Source of the DNA: Pedobacter jejuensis
Lineage (GTDB): Bacteria > Bacteroidota > Bacteroidia > Sphingobacteriales > Sphingobacteriaceae
Reading direction: 5' to 3'
Length of the DNA stretch: 35,606 nt
Assembly: GCF_003725795.1 (NCBI RefSeq)
Contig: NZ_RBEE01000034.1
Span: 1-35,606, forward strand
A program made the position numbers and the translations under genes. The notes under the pieces are model-generated. The model saw only the letters and a list, made by a program, of their open reading frames with translations. It was not told the origin of the DNA and did no database searches. Positions 1 through 9,600 of this stretch are shown piece by piece (within the stretch, counting starts at the first letter, position 1; the number at the start of each line of letters is the position of its first letter).

Positions 1-154
1 ACAAATACAAGGGAAGGAAAGGTATGATATAATTGGTGAGAAAACAATAGCAGATGCGGTTCTTGATCGTATCGTTCATCACTCAATAAGAGTTGAATTA
101 TTTGGTGAATCTATGAGAAGGAGAAACTCTAAGATTGAAAACGTATTTTTGTAA
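1..154 (+). CDS. istB: IS21-family helper ATPase IstB, C-terminal end (partial)
   Basis: The frame beginning at base 2 is open to a TAA at 152-154 and encodes the last 50 residues of an IstB-like protein. The stretch YDIIGEKTIADAVLDRIVHH, followed by a GESMRRR motif, is the typical end of the IstB/DnaC-like AAA+ ATPase that assists the IS21 transposase IstA. The rest lies to the left of the window, so the Walker motifs cannot be inspected. About 140 bases of IS end sequence follow before the host gene remnant begins. The family call rests on the conserved tail only but is distinctive; an isolated dnaC-like gene is unlikely because IS21-type terminal motifs follow directly. Confidence 0.85.
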   Translation, partial: QIQGKERYDIIGEKTIADAVLDRIVHHSIRVELFGESMRRRNSKIENVFL

Positions 155-292
155 AATAACAGTTGTTAAACAGGACTTAAAAGATCGATTCTAAAAAGCC
201 TTTTTCCACAACAACTTCTGCTTTTTTCAAGCAACAACTCTGGGGGTCAATTTAAAATTGGCGAAAGGGGGTCAAATTTATTGGTATATGCA
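155..292 (+). mobile_element. Right end of IS21-type element with terminal repeats
   Basis: After istB there is no gene. Two copies of a GGGGGTCAA-type motif lie at about 242-249 and 267-275, separated by TTGGCGAAA, as expected for the repeated transposase-binding sites at IS21 ends. Read inward, the end begins TGCATATACC and reaches TTTGACCCCC. A related terminus starting TGGATAAACC lies at 35471 in the opposite orientation. The last base of the element is placed near 292 because the haem-binding reading frame matches its family from about 293. The exact boundary is an inference. Confidence 0.6.
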
Positions 293-393
293 CTTATACA
301 CTGATCCATAAAAATGCCAGACTTTCAAAAGCTGAGCAAGACTTAATCCTGAACTGGATAGAAGAAACGAAAGGCAGTCTTTCAAAAAATTAA
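293..393 (+). pseudogene. Haem-binding-domain protein, C-terminal remnant
   Basis: The frame ending with TAA at 391-393 reads TYTLIHKNARLSKAEQDLIL and then NWIEETKGSLSKN. The YTLIH...LS..E......W pattern matches the end of Bacteroidota haem-binding-domain proteins (Haem_bd type, periplasmic, cytochrome-like), which often precede copper-resistance genes. The 5' part, including the expected CxxCH-type motif, is missing because the IS21 element joins at about 292. The stop lies 5 bases before the multicopper oxidase start, so the gene was probably the promoter-proximal member of the copper operon. The insertion may therefore have changed how the copper genes are transcribed. Family assignment from about 33 residues is moderately secure. 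Confidence 0.55.
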
Positions 394-398
394 TAGAG

Positions 399-3155
399 AT
401 GAAAAAATTAATAGTATATATTTTACTGATGGGTTTGTACGGGTTCGCATCTGCGCACGATGGACACACCATATCATTGCAGCAAAAGCAACAGCCGGTA
501 GTCTATACCTGCCCTATGCACCCTGAAATTCAGAGCAAGACACCAGGCAATTGCCCAAAATGCGGCATGAAGCTGGTTATTCAGAAGAAAAAAAGCGTTC
601 CGGCCAAAAAGGCGGTACCAAGTAAAAAAACTCAGCCTGCAAAAAAAGGCGGCATGGGTGATATGAAAATGTCGCAGCAAAAGGCGGCTGTTGAAACGCC
701 TTCTTCAGGTGAAACCTATACTTGTCCCATGCATCCGGAAGTTCATGCTTCCAAACCCGGTAATTGCCCTAAATGTGGAATGAAACTGGTAAAGGAGGCC
801 CCCAAAACAACTCCCGATAAGCACAATGGAATGGGTATGCCTATGAAAGAAGGTGCTAAAAAGCCGGGAAGTATGGAGGATATGAAAGGAATGCAAATGG
901 GGGATGGTAATGCCACAATGGAGAATATAAAAAAGGCAAAGGCGAAATTAGGCCGGGTAGAAACCATTTCAAGTAATACACCTCCTCGCACCGTACGTTA
1001 CGATTTATATGTTGCCGATACTACAGTAACTTTTGGAAAAAAATCTAAAAGGGCAATCGCAGTTAACGGTCGAATTCCGATGCCTACACTCACCTTTACA
1101 GAAGGAGATACGGCACTAATCTATGTGCACAATAACCTGGACGAAGAAACATCCCTTCACTGGCATGGTTTGTTTCTGCCTAATAAGATGGATGGCGTAC
1201 CGTTTTTAACCCAGATGCCAATTATGCCCCATAGCACTTACATTTATAAATTTCCGATTGTCCAGCACGGTACCCACTGGTACCATAGCCATAGTATGCT
1301 GCAGGAACAAATTGGTATGTATGGCGCTTTTATCATGAATAAAAGAAAGGAATGGGACATTCCAACCATTCCGGTTGTGCTTAGTGAGTGGACAGATATG
1401 AAACCAGAAGAAGTTCATCGCAGTCTTAAGAATGCTACAGACTGGTTTGCAATTCAAAAAGGAACTACACAGAGTTATGGTGAGGCGATAAAAACCGGGC
1501 ATTTCAAGACCAAGGTAAATAATGAATGGAAGCGAATGACGGCCATGGATGTCAGTGATGTCTATTATGATGCATTTCTAATCAATGGTAAAAACCAAAA
1601 CGAACAGCCGCAGTTCAAGGCAGGGGACAAGGTTAGGCTGCGCATTGCAAATGGCGGAGCTTCTGATTACTTCTGGCTAAACTATTCTGGAGGAAAGATC
1701 ACTGTTGTGGCTACTGACGGAAATGATGTGGAGCCGGTCGAAGTGGACAGGTTAATCATTGCCACTTCTGAAACTTATGATGTCGTGGTAACGATCCCTG
1801 AAAACAAGAAATACGAGTTTTTAGTCACCCCGGAAGATCGTACGAAATCGGCATCCCTGTGGCTTGGAAGTGGGGAAAAGGTTTTTGCTCAGAAACTTGA
1901 TAGGCCAAAATATTTTGCCGGAATGAAGATGATGAACGAAATGATGGACATGCAGGGCAATATGATTGAAATGGAAGGCATGAAAATGCAGAACCAAATC
2001 ATGGACATGAATACAGTCATGTATCCAGAAATAACCGGCAGGGAAAATCCGAAGGCAAAGAATAAAAAGACAAATGCCCCCGGCATGCAGATGCCAGATA
2101 ATAAAAGCATGGCGGGAATGAATATGGCTGATGGCAATCCCGATATGGTAACCCTGAATTACAATATGCTCCGTGGTCCGAAGAAAACAACGCTACCCAA
2201 AGGGCCATGGAAAGAATTAAAATTTGATCTGACCGGAAACATGAACCGCTATGTGTGGACTTTAGATAATAAAACCGTTTCAGAAAGTGTTAAGATCCTG
2301 ATTAAAAAAGGGGAAAACGTACGCATCATCATGTTCAACAACAGCATGATGCGTCACCCTATGCACCTGCACGGCCACGATTTCAGGGTAGTTAACGCAC
2401 AGGGCGAAAATGCGCCCATGAAAAATGTTCTTGACATCATGCCAATGGAAAGAGATACGATAGAGTTTGCAGCCAGTGAAAATGGAGGAGACTGGTTTTT
2501 CCACTGCCATATCCTTTATCATATGATGAGTGGTATGGGAAGGGTCTTTAGTTATGAAAATTCACCGCCCAATCCAGAACTGCCGGACACCGAGCTTGCC
2601 TGGAAAAAGCTATCTGCTGATGACAGTAAATATCACCCAATGGCCATTATTGGGCTGGAAAGCAATGGTAGTGACGGAGAGCTTATGTTTTCCAATACCC
2701 GTTACCGCTTATCTACAGAATGGAGAGTTGGACTTAAATCAGAACATGGGATTGAAAGCGAAACTTACTTTGGGCGCTATATTGGCAAGATGCAATGGCT
2801 GATGCCTTTTGTTGGTTTTGACTATCATTATAACCGCATGAACAATGAAAGGGAAAACAATCTATTTGGACAACTCAGCAATCAAAAGAACAGAAAGGCA
2901 GCTGTGATTGGTGCGCAGTTTATTCTCCCGATGTTAGTCACCGCTGAGGCCCGACTGGATAGTAAAGGGAAATTACGGTTCCAGCTGATGCGTGAAGATG
3001 TTCCCCTAACCAGTAGGTTACGCTTCAATTTTATGGCTAATACCGATAAAGAATATATGGCTGGTTTTAGATATATCATAACCAAATACTTCTCCTTATC
3101 TACCCACTATGACAGCGATATGGGTTATGGAGCTGGACTTACCATCACTTATTAA
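399..3155 (+). CDS. Multicopper oxidase with two heavy-metal-binding modules and barrel-like C-terminus
   Basis: A 918-residue periplasmic copper-resistance oxidase that probably oxidises Cu(I) to the less toxic Cu(II). Residues 1-19 form a signal peptide. Two heavy-metal-binding modules (YTCPMHPE...PGNCPKCGMKLV) lie at about 36-60 and 107-131. Cupredoxin domains follow with all copper ligand motifs: HWHG at 254-257, HWYHSHS at 293-299, HPMHLHGH at 653-660 and HCHILYHMMSGM at 702-713. A Met-rich insert (about 508-575) resembles the copper-handling loops of CueO and CopA/PcoA. Residues from about 745 to the end read like alternating beta strands and recall the outer-membrane protein CopB, so this may be a CopA-CopB-like fusion. 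ATG 399 is preferred because the signal peptide starts there. The P-type ATPase begins 11 bases downstream, implying an operon. Confidence 0.9.
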   Translation: MKKLIVYILLMGLYGFASAHDGHTISLQQKQQPVVYTCPMHPEIQSKTPGNCPKCGMKLVIQKKKSVPAKKAVPSKKTQPAKKGGMGDMKMSQQKAAVETPSSGETYTCPMHPEVHASKPGNCPKCGMKLVKEAPKTTPDKHNGMGMPMKEGAKKPGSMEDMKGMQMGDGNATMENIKKAKAKLGRVETISSNTPPRTVRYDLYVADTTVTFGKKSKRAIAVNGRIPMPTLTFTEGDTALIYVHNNLDEETSLHWHGLFLPNKMDGVPFLTQMPIMPHSTYIYKFPIVQHGTHWYHSHSMLQEQIGMYGAFIMNKRKEWDIPTIPVVLSEWTDMKPEEVHRSLKNATDWFAIQKGTTQSYGEAIKTGHFKTKVNNEWKRMTAMDVSDVYYDAFLINGKNQNEQPQFKAGDKVRLRIANGGASDYFWLNYSGGKITVVATDGNDVEPVEVDRLIIATSETYDVVVTIPENKKYEFLVTPEDRTKSASLWLGSGEKVFAQKLDRPKYFAGMKMMNEMMDMQGNMIEMEGMKMQNQIMDMNTVMYPEITGRENPKAKNKKTNAPGMQMPDNKSMAGMNMADGNPDMVTLNYNMLRGPKKTTLPKGPWKELKFDLTGNMNRYVWTLDNKTVSESVKILIKKGENVRIIMFNNSMMRHPMHLHGHDFRVVNAQGENAPMKNVLDIMPMERDTIEFAASENGGDWFFHCHILYHMMSGMGRVFSYENSPPNPELPDTELAWKKLSADDSKYHPMAIIGLESNGSDGELMFSNTRYRLSTEWRVGLKSEHGIESETYFGRYIGKMQWLMPFVGFDYHYNRMNNERENNLFGQLSNQKNRKAAVIGAQFILPMLVTAEARLDSKGKLRFQLMREDVPLTSRLRFNFMANTDKEYMAGFRYIITKYFSLSTHYDSDMGYGAGLTITY

Positions 3156-3166
3156 TTATAAGCATC

Positions 3167-5710
3167 ATGAAGCATACCTATCAAATAAGTGGAATGAGCT
3201 GCCAGGGCTGCAGCAAAAAAGTAGCGCTAGCGCTAAATGGAATTGAAGGTATTTCTGCAGTAGTTACCTTGATGCCGCCTGAGGCAACAGTGACCATGGA
3301 AAAGCATGTGCCTGTAGAAATCTTGCAGCAAGCCTTATCTAATGCCGGAGATTATAAAATCTTACTGCCAGGGGATCATCAGATAGCGAAGGCGCATGAT
3401 CACAGCGCAGCCTCTTCTATAAAAGTCGATCTTGCGGCAGCTGACCAAAAGGGGGAAACAGCAAAGCCAGGGTCAGGAAAGTATTACTGCCCGATGCATT
3501 GCCAGGGAGACAAAACTTATGATAAACCTGGTGATTGCCCCGTCTGTGGAATGGATTTGGTGCAACAGCCGGGGTTAAAACAGGCTGCGCAATACTCCTG
3601 TCCTATGCACCCGGAAATTATCCGTGACCAGCCTGGCGCTTGTCCGATCTGCGGAATGGATCTGGTTCAAATTACAGGTAGTGATTCTAGTGATGAAGAT
3701 GACCAGACTTATGATCGGTTACTGCGGAAATTCAAGATAGCCGCCCTTTTTACCGTTCCAATCTTTTTAATTTCCATGTCAGAAATGATCCCTGGAAATC
3801 CCTTGTTTAAATTAATGGAACTTAAGTACTGGAACTGGGTGCAATTTGCTTTATCAATCCCGGTCGTCTTTTATGCAACCTGGATGTTTTTTGAAAGGGC
3901 ATGGAGGTCAGTGGTAACCTGGAACCTGAATATGTTTACCTTAATAGGAATCGGGGCAGGGGTAGCCTGGCTTTTTAGTTTACTAGCCTTATTATCACCA
4001 GGCATTTTTCCAGATCAGTTTAAGACCCATTCAGGCACCGTGTATGTGTATTTTGAAGCGGCAGCAGTCATTTTAACGCTGGTACTTCTGGGCCAGCTTT
4101 TAGAGGCCCGTGCACATGGCAAGACAAACAGTGCCATCCGGGAACTTTTGAAACTGGCACCGAACCAGGCCACCAGGATCATTGGAGACAAAGAAGAAAC
4201 GGTGGCCATTGATGACATTCAAAAAGGAGACTTGCTTCGGGTAAAGCCTGGCGAAAAAGTGCCTGTTGACGGAAGTATCAAGATGGGAGAAGTCACCATT
4301 GATGAATCCATGATTTCAGGAGAACCTATTCCTGTAGATAAAAAGCCAGGTGATCAGGTAAGTTCAGGAACGATCAATGGAAATAAAACGTTTACGATGC
4401 TGGCTGAAAAAGTGGGATCAGAGACCCTACTTTCCCAGATCATTGAAATGGTAAATTCTGCCAGCCGCTCAAAAGCGCCTATTCAAAAGTTAGCTGATAA
4501 GATCTCGGGATACTTTGTACCTGTTGTTGTATTTATTGCAGTGGCGACTTTTATTGTTTGGGCCATTTATGGACCGGAGCCTTCTTACGTTTATGCATTT
4601 GTAAATGCAATCGCGGTGCTGATCATTGCCTGTCCGTGTGCGCTTGGCCTTGCTACCCCAATGTCGGTCATGGTGGGTGTTGGAAAAGGTGCAAAGTCAG
4701 GCGTACTGATTAAAAATGCTGAGTCCCTGGAAAAATTGAATGCTATTGATATTGTGGTGATCGATAAGACTGGTACCGTTACCGAAGGTAAGCCTTCAGT
4801 TGAAAAGGTGGTCAGTACAGATCCTAACTTTACTGAAACAGATATTCTTCAAAAGATTATATCCTTAAACAGCAGTAGCGAACATCCGCTTGCTCAGGCT
4901 ACCTTACGCTACGGAGAAGAAAAGAACATAAATCGATTACCTATTGAACATTTTGAAGCTGTTACCGGAAAAGGGGTTGTTGGAATTTTTGAAAAGGAAA
5001 ACCTAGCTCTTGGCAACGAAAAATTAATGGAACAGGTTAATGCATCAATTGCACCCGGACTAATGGAACAAGTTAAGGCAGAGCAGAAACAAGGTAAAAC
5101 GGTTTCTTATTTAGCCTTAGGTGATCATGCTATTGGGTTTGTGGTCATTTATGATAAAATCAAGGAATCGAGTAAAGAAGCCATCAGCAAACTTCAAAAA
5201 GAAGGCTTACAGGTATTCATGTTTACCGGAGACAATGAAGATACTGCAAAAGCGGTGAGCGAAACCTTAAGCCTAGATGGATATAAAGCCCAGATGTTGC
5301 CAGAAGATAAATTGAACGAAATTAAACGGTTACAGCAAGAAGGAAAAAAAGTAGCTATGGCTGGCGATGGTATAAATGATGCCCCTGCATTGTCGCAGGC
5401 AGATATCGGAATAGCGATGGGTACAGGGACGGACGTAGCCATTGAAAGCGCTGCCATAACTTTGGTAAAAGGCGACCTTAACGGGATCGCAAAGGCCCGG
5501 TTATTGAGCCATAAGGTAATGCCAAACATTAAAGGAAACCTATTTTTTGCCTTGGGCTATAATGCGCTGGGAATCCCCATTGCAGCAGGTGTTTTATATC
5601 CATTTTTTGGTATTTTACTCTCGCCAATGATTGCGGCCCTGGCCATGAGCTTTAGTTCAGTATCTGTTATTCTGAATTCTCTAAGACTAAGAAATGTAAG
5701 GCTTGATTGA
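3167..5710 (+). CDS. copA: Copper-exporting P1B-type ATPase
   Basis: An 847-residue inner-membrane ATPase that exports Cu(I) from the cytoplasm. Domains in order: an HMA domain with GMSCQGC (Cys12 and Cys15); two YxCPMH...CP.CGMDLV heavy-metal-binding modules at about 106-132 and 143-167; membrane segments; an actuator loop with ISGEPIPV (383-390); the transport-site CPC at 489-491 in IACPCALGLATP; the phosphorylated DKTGT at 533-537; the SEHPLA nucleotide-binding motif; GDGINDAP; and two final helices. An N-terminal HMA plus two such modules makes it longer than a minimal CopA. CPC with these modules fits Cu(I)/Ag(I) rather than Zn/Cd. It lies 11 bases after the multicopper oxidase, which would handle the exported copper in the periplasm. 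No copper-responsive regulator is visible in the window. Confidence 0.95.
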   Translation: MKHTYQISGMSCQGCSKKVALALNGIEGISAVVTLMPPEATVTMEKHVPVEILQQALSNAGDYKILLPGDHQIAKAHDHSAASSIKVDLAAADQKGETAKPGSGKYYCPMHCQGDKTYDKPGDCPVCGMDLVQQPGLKQAAQYSCPMHPEIIRDQPGACPICGMDLVQITGSDSSDEDDQTYDRLLRKFKIAALFTVPIFLISMSEMIPGNPLFKLMELKYWNWVQFALSIPVVFYATWMFFERAWRSVVTWNLNMFTLIGIGAGVAWLFSLLALLSPGIFPDQFKTHSGTVYVYFEAAAVILTLVLLGQLLEARAHGKTNSAIRELLKLAPNQATRIIGDKEETVAIDDIQKGDLLRVKPGEKVPVDGSIKMGEVTIDESMISGEPIPVDKKPGDQVSSGTINGNKTFTMLAEKVGSETLLSQIIEMVNSASRSKAPIQKLADKISGYFVPVVVFIAVATFIVWAIYGPEPSYVYAFVNAIAVLIIACPCALGLATPMSVMVGVGKGAKSGVLIKNAESLEKLNAIDIVVIDKTGTVTEGKPSVEKVVSTDPNFTETDILQKIISLNSSSEHPLAQATLRYGEEKNINRLPIEHFEAVTGKGVVGIFEKENLALGNEKLMEQVNASIAPGLMEQVKAEQKQGKTVSYLALGDHAIGFVVIYDKIKESSKEAISKLQKEGLQVFMFTGDNEDTAKAVSETLSLDGYKAQMLPEDKLNEIKRLQQEGKKVAMAGDGINDAPALSQADIGIAMGTGTDVAIESAAITLVKGDLNGIAKARLLSHKVMPNIKGNLFFALGYNALGIPIAAGVLYPFFGILLSPMIAALAMSFSSVSVILNSLRLRNVRLD

Positions 5711-5725
5711 TTTAATCAAGCCTTT
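5698..5725 (+). terminator. Hairpin terminator of the copper operon
   Basis: Arms AAGGCTTGATT (5698-5708) and AATCAAGCCTT (5714-5724) are perfectly complementary around a 5-base loop. The left arm contains the end of the copA coding sequence and its stop codon. The downstream side is T/A-rich but has no long T run. Confidence 0.6.
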
Positions 5726-5762
5726 AAAAAGCTGGAAGAACTGTATTATCATTATTCCCTCG

Positions 5763-5920
5763 TTTTTCGATAATTTATCTGGATCAAAAAGCCAGGCTAT
5801 CAAACAAATTAAAACTATCTCAATTAACCTTAAAATATCTTTTCTCTTTTTGCCGATTCTCATAAACCCATTCCATTAATCAAAATGATTTTTCTATTTT
5901 TGATAATGAGTTTTTGATAA
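5763..5920 (+). promoter_or_regulatory. Repeated TTTTTGATAA motifs upstream of the resolvase (candidate res site/operator)
   Basis: The gap before the resolvase holds TTTTTCGATAA (5763-5773), the reverse-oriented GATCAAAAA (5782-5790) and ATCAAAA (5879-5885), and two direct copies of TTTTTGATAA at 5897-5906 and 5911-5920, 14 bases apart. TATTTTTG (5895-5902) fits the Bacteroidota -7 element TAnnTTTG and overlaps one copy. Pairs of inverted and direct sites next to a serine resolvase are what a recombination site with autoregulation looks like. No crossover point can be defined from sequence alone. Confidence 0.4.
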
Positions 5921-5930
5921 TAAAAATACC

Positions 5931-6506
5931 ATGAAAATAGGCTACGCAAGAGTAAGTACTGCAGACCAAAATTTAGATCTGCAATTTAATGCGCTGACTG
6001 AATATGGATGCACAACAATCTACCAGGAAAAGATTTCCGGCAAAAATACAGACAGACCCGAACTAAAAAATCTTTTGGCGACTCTTCGTAAGGGTGATCA
6101 GGTAGTTGTTTGGAAATTGGATCGGCTTGGCCGTTCTCTTCGAGACCTGGTAGATTTGGTTGCTGTGTTCAATGAAAAAGGAGTTAACTTCATCAGCCTG
6201 CATGATCATATCAACACTACAACAGCTACAGGTAGATTTACCTTTAATATTTTTGCTTCATTAGCAGAGTTTGAAAGAGAGATTATTCGGGAACGAACGA
6301 ATGCGGGTCTTGTTGCAGCAAGAGCAAGAGGTAAAAAAGGAGGCCGCCCTTCAGGCTTATCCCCAGAAAAGCTTCAGTTGGCAATGACTGCTTTGGATCT
6401 TCATAATACTGGTAAATATTCAATTTTAGAAGTATCTAAAAGGCTACAGATACCCATCGCCACCTGTTACCGATACATTAAATTTGTAAAAGATATTAAG
6501 GTTTAA
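5931..6506 (+). CDS. Serine recombinase (resolvase/invertase family)
   Basis: A 191-residue small serine recombinase. The N-terminal catalytic domain begins MKIGYARVSTADQNLDLQ with the nucleophile Ser9, and contains VWKLDRLGRSLRDL with the conserved arginines and FASLAEFEREIIRERT leading into the long E helix. The C-terminal helix-turn-helix includes RARGKKGGRPSG and ends with IPIATCYRYIK. Length and layout match Tn3-type resolvases and Gin/Hin-type invertases. On this replicon the likely job is resolving multimers, or a transposon-linked function; inversion cannot be excluded. Repeated motifs upstream could be its binding sites. A decayed relative of its C-terminal region lies at 25569-25793 on the other strand. 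Confidence 0.9.
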   Translation: MKIGYARVSTADQNLDLQFNALTEYGCTTIYQEKISGKNTDRPELKNLLATLRKGDQVVVWKLDRLGRSLRDLVDLVAVFNEKGVNFISLHDHINTTTATGRFTFNIFASLAEFEREIIRERTNAGLVAARARGKKGGRPSGLSPEKLQLAMTALDLHNTGKYSILEVSKRLQIPIATCYRYIKFVKDIKV

Positions 6507-6574
6507 CCGATTTAAAAAACGGGAATAATAATAGCATTTGACCACCTTGTTGTAATTTATTTGGGCAAGCTTAA

Positions 6575-6603
6575 TTGCTGAGGACTTATTAAGACTATAT
6601 TTG
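6575..6603 (+). promoter_or_regulatory. Candidate promoter of the CheB-CheR-kinase operon
   Basis: TATATTTG at 6596-6603 matches the Bacteroidota -7 consensus TAnnTTTG. A TTG at 6575-6577 lies 18 bases upstream, a plausible -33 element. The start codon is at 6636, leaving a leader of about 25 bases. Confidence 0.45.
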
Positions 6604-6635
6604 ATTAAAATCCATCATATTTTCATTTACAGGTT

Positions 6636-9600
6636 ATGGCTAAAATCAGTGATAAACAGTATATTATAGCTATTGGAGCATCGGCAGGAGGATTAGAAGC
6701 TATTTCCGCGTTTTTTGATTATACCCCGCTTGATGCAGTGTCTTATATTATCATACAACACCTTTCATCTGATTTTAAAAGCCAGATGGCTAAAATCCTT
6801 GCGCCACACAGCAAGTTAAAAGTTATAGAGGCGGTTGAAAACGTGCCAATAAAGCCTAATACGGTTTACCTTATTCCAAGTTCTAAATTTATGGTTGTGG
6901 AGAACGGCAGGCTGTTATTGTCAGATAAAAAAGATCAGCCCCGGCCATACCTGACCATTGATTATTTTTTCACATCTCTTGCAAAGGAGCGCGGCAATAA
7001 AGCCATAGGGATCATATTGTCCGGCACGGGCAGCGATGGTTCGAAAGGTATCGAGGCGATAAAAAAGGTAGGGGGCATCGCTTTTGTCCAGGACCCTAAT
7101 ACCGCGGGGTACAATGGGATGCCGTTGGCGGCAATTGCAACGGATTGTGCAGATATGATCCTGTCTCCGGAGGCAATGCCTCAAATTATCGAGGATTACG
7201 TAAAAGACGGAACACTGGAGTTACTTACAGACGATAAGCAAGAACATATCAGCGAAGCGGAGCTTGCAAAAATATTTGATTTGATCAAAGGCAACTTACC
7301 GCTTGATTTTTCAGAATATAAGCGACCAACCATCATTAGAAGGATTAAAAGGCGGATGGTTGAGCATAATTTTAGCAAGGTCAACAAGTACTATGATTTT
7401 TTAAAGGACAATAGCACAGAAGTAAAATTGCTGGCCAATGATTTTTTAATTAGCGTAACTGCGTTTTTCCGAGATGCTGAAGCATTTAAGATCATCGAAG
7501 AAACGGTTATATCAGCCATTATTGAGAAAAACGAGACAGATGTTTTAAAGATATGGGTAGCGGGGTGTGCAACAGGCGAAGAGGCCTATACAATGGCAAT
7601 TTTAGTTCAAGAATATTTAATTCGTCATCCCAAAAGTATTGAAGTAAAGATTTTTGCAACGGATATCAACAAGGCAGCTTTGGACACAGCATCTAAAGGC
7701 ATTTACCCTGACGATATAGAAAAATCTGTGTCAGATGACCGTTTGAAACAATTTTTCACGAGGGAGGGCAATACTTATAAAGTGAAACACGAAATCAGGA
7801 AAATGCTAATTTTTTCACAGCATGACCTTGTTCAAAACCCGCCTTATTGCAACATAGACCTCATCAGTTGTCGGAATTTACTGATTTATCTAAATACGAC
7901 ACTCCAAAAGAAAGTGTTTTCCCTAATGCACTTCGGCCTTAAACAAGGCGGCTATTTGTTTTTGGGGCCAAGTGAAAATGCCGCGATAATAAAAGATGAT
8001 TTTGATACAATCAACGTCAAATGGAATATACTGAAAAGTAACAAGATTGGCCGCACGGTTAAGTTTGACAACTTTTCTTCCCATTTAATAGAAGGTATAA
8101 AAACGACAAGATTGGAAGTTAGTAACAATATCCTAACACCAGTTTCCAAATCTGCCCTTACTGACAAGATCAGCGCTGGTGTGCTTGTGGCTTTAGGTTT
8201 TGTCGGCGTTTGCACTGATGAAAATTTAACGGTAATTCAATCGTTTGGGGATACCAGCCTTTATTTGAAGAACATTAACTTCAATCATAATCTGAACGAT
8301 TTGTTGCCAGAAGGTATTTCTATTGTTTTTAAAGCGGCCGCCCATAAAGCTTTAAAGCTAAATGAAAAGATAATATTGAATAAATTAACTCTGCGGAATG
8401 GACAAAAATCAAAAGTTAGAACAATAACGATCAATATCAGTCCTTTTTATAGTGAAAAATCTGAAAGATTATTGTTCATTGATTTTACGGAAAATAAAAC
8501 TAAAGCCTCTGAAAATAACATAATCAATACCAGCGATATCATTGAGGTAACTAACGAACATGTAATCAGCCTGGAACAGGAGAATGCAGAATTAAAGCAA
8601 CTTCTTTCGGTAGCGCAAGAGCGCATCGAGACTTCAAATGAAAACACACAGTCGTATAATGAAGAGCTGCAATCTGCTAACGAGGAAATGCAGTCTGCTA
8701 ATGAAGAAATGCAAAGTACGAACGAAGAATTACAGTCCGTTAATGAAGAACTTCAAACCATTAACAAAACTCACCAACTCACTATTGACGAATTAACCGA
8801 TCTGAATGATGATTTAAACAATTATTTTAGGAGCAATATCAACGGGCAATTATTTGTTGATAAGGATTTATTGCTTAGGAGGTATTCACCCGGAGCCGTT
8901 AAGCATATCAATATAAGGGAAAATGATATTGGACGCCCCTTAAGTGAAATTACGACCAATATTAAATTTGAAACATTAATTGGCGATATCAAGGATGTTA
9001 TACTTAATGAACATACGATAACTAGAGAAGCAGAAGCCACAAATGGTAAGGTTTATCAGGTAATGACCATGCCTTACCTTAAAAAGAATAGCAAAAAGGC
9101 AAATGGTGCAATTGTTAGCTTCTATGACATAACAGAATTGAAAAAACTGTTAAAAGAGTTAAATATCAGAAATGAAAGTCTCCGCAGAATAAACGACGAC
9201 CTGAACAACTTTGTATATGGCGCTTCACATGACCTAAACGCGCCACTCTTAAACATTGAATCGTTGATGAGTATACTAAACAGGAAAATAGATCTTTCCA
9301 ATCCAGACCTATCGACTTTATCTGAAATGATGAATACGAGTTTAACTAATTTTAAAGAAGTTATTAAAGAAATGGGCAAAGTAGGTGCTCTGGAAGCTGA
9401 AACAATGGAAGAAGCAAACCTGGAAAGCTTTGAGGTTATATTTAAAGAAATTGAAGAATCTATATCGGAAAGAACTAAACTCGCTGATGCGAAAATCACC
9501 ACAGATTTCAAGGTGAAGGACGTACGGTTCTCCAAAAAGAATTTAAGAAGCATCTTGTTAAACCTGACGACGAATGCCATAAAGTTTCATTCTCCGGAAA

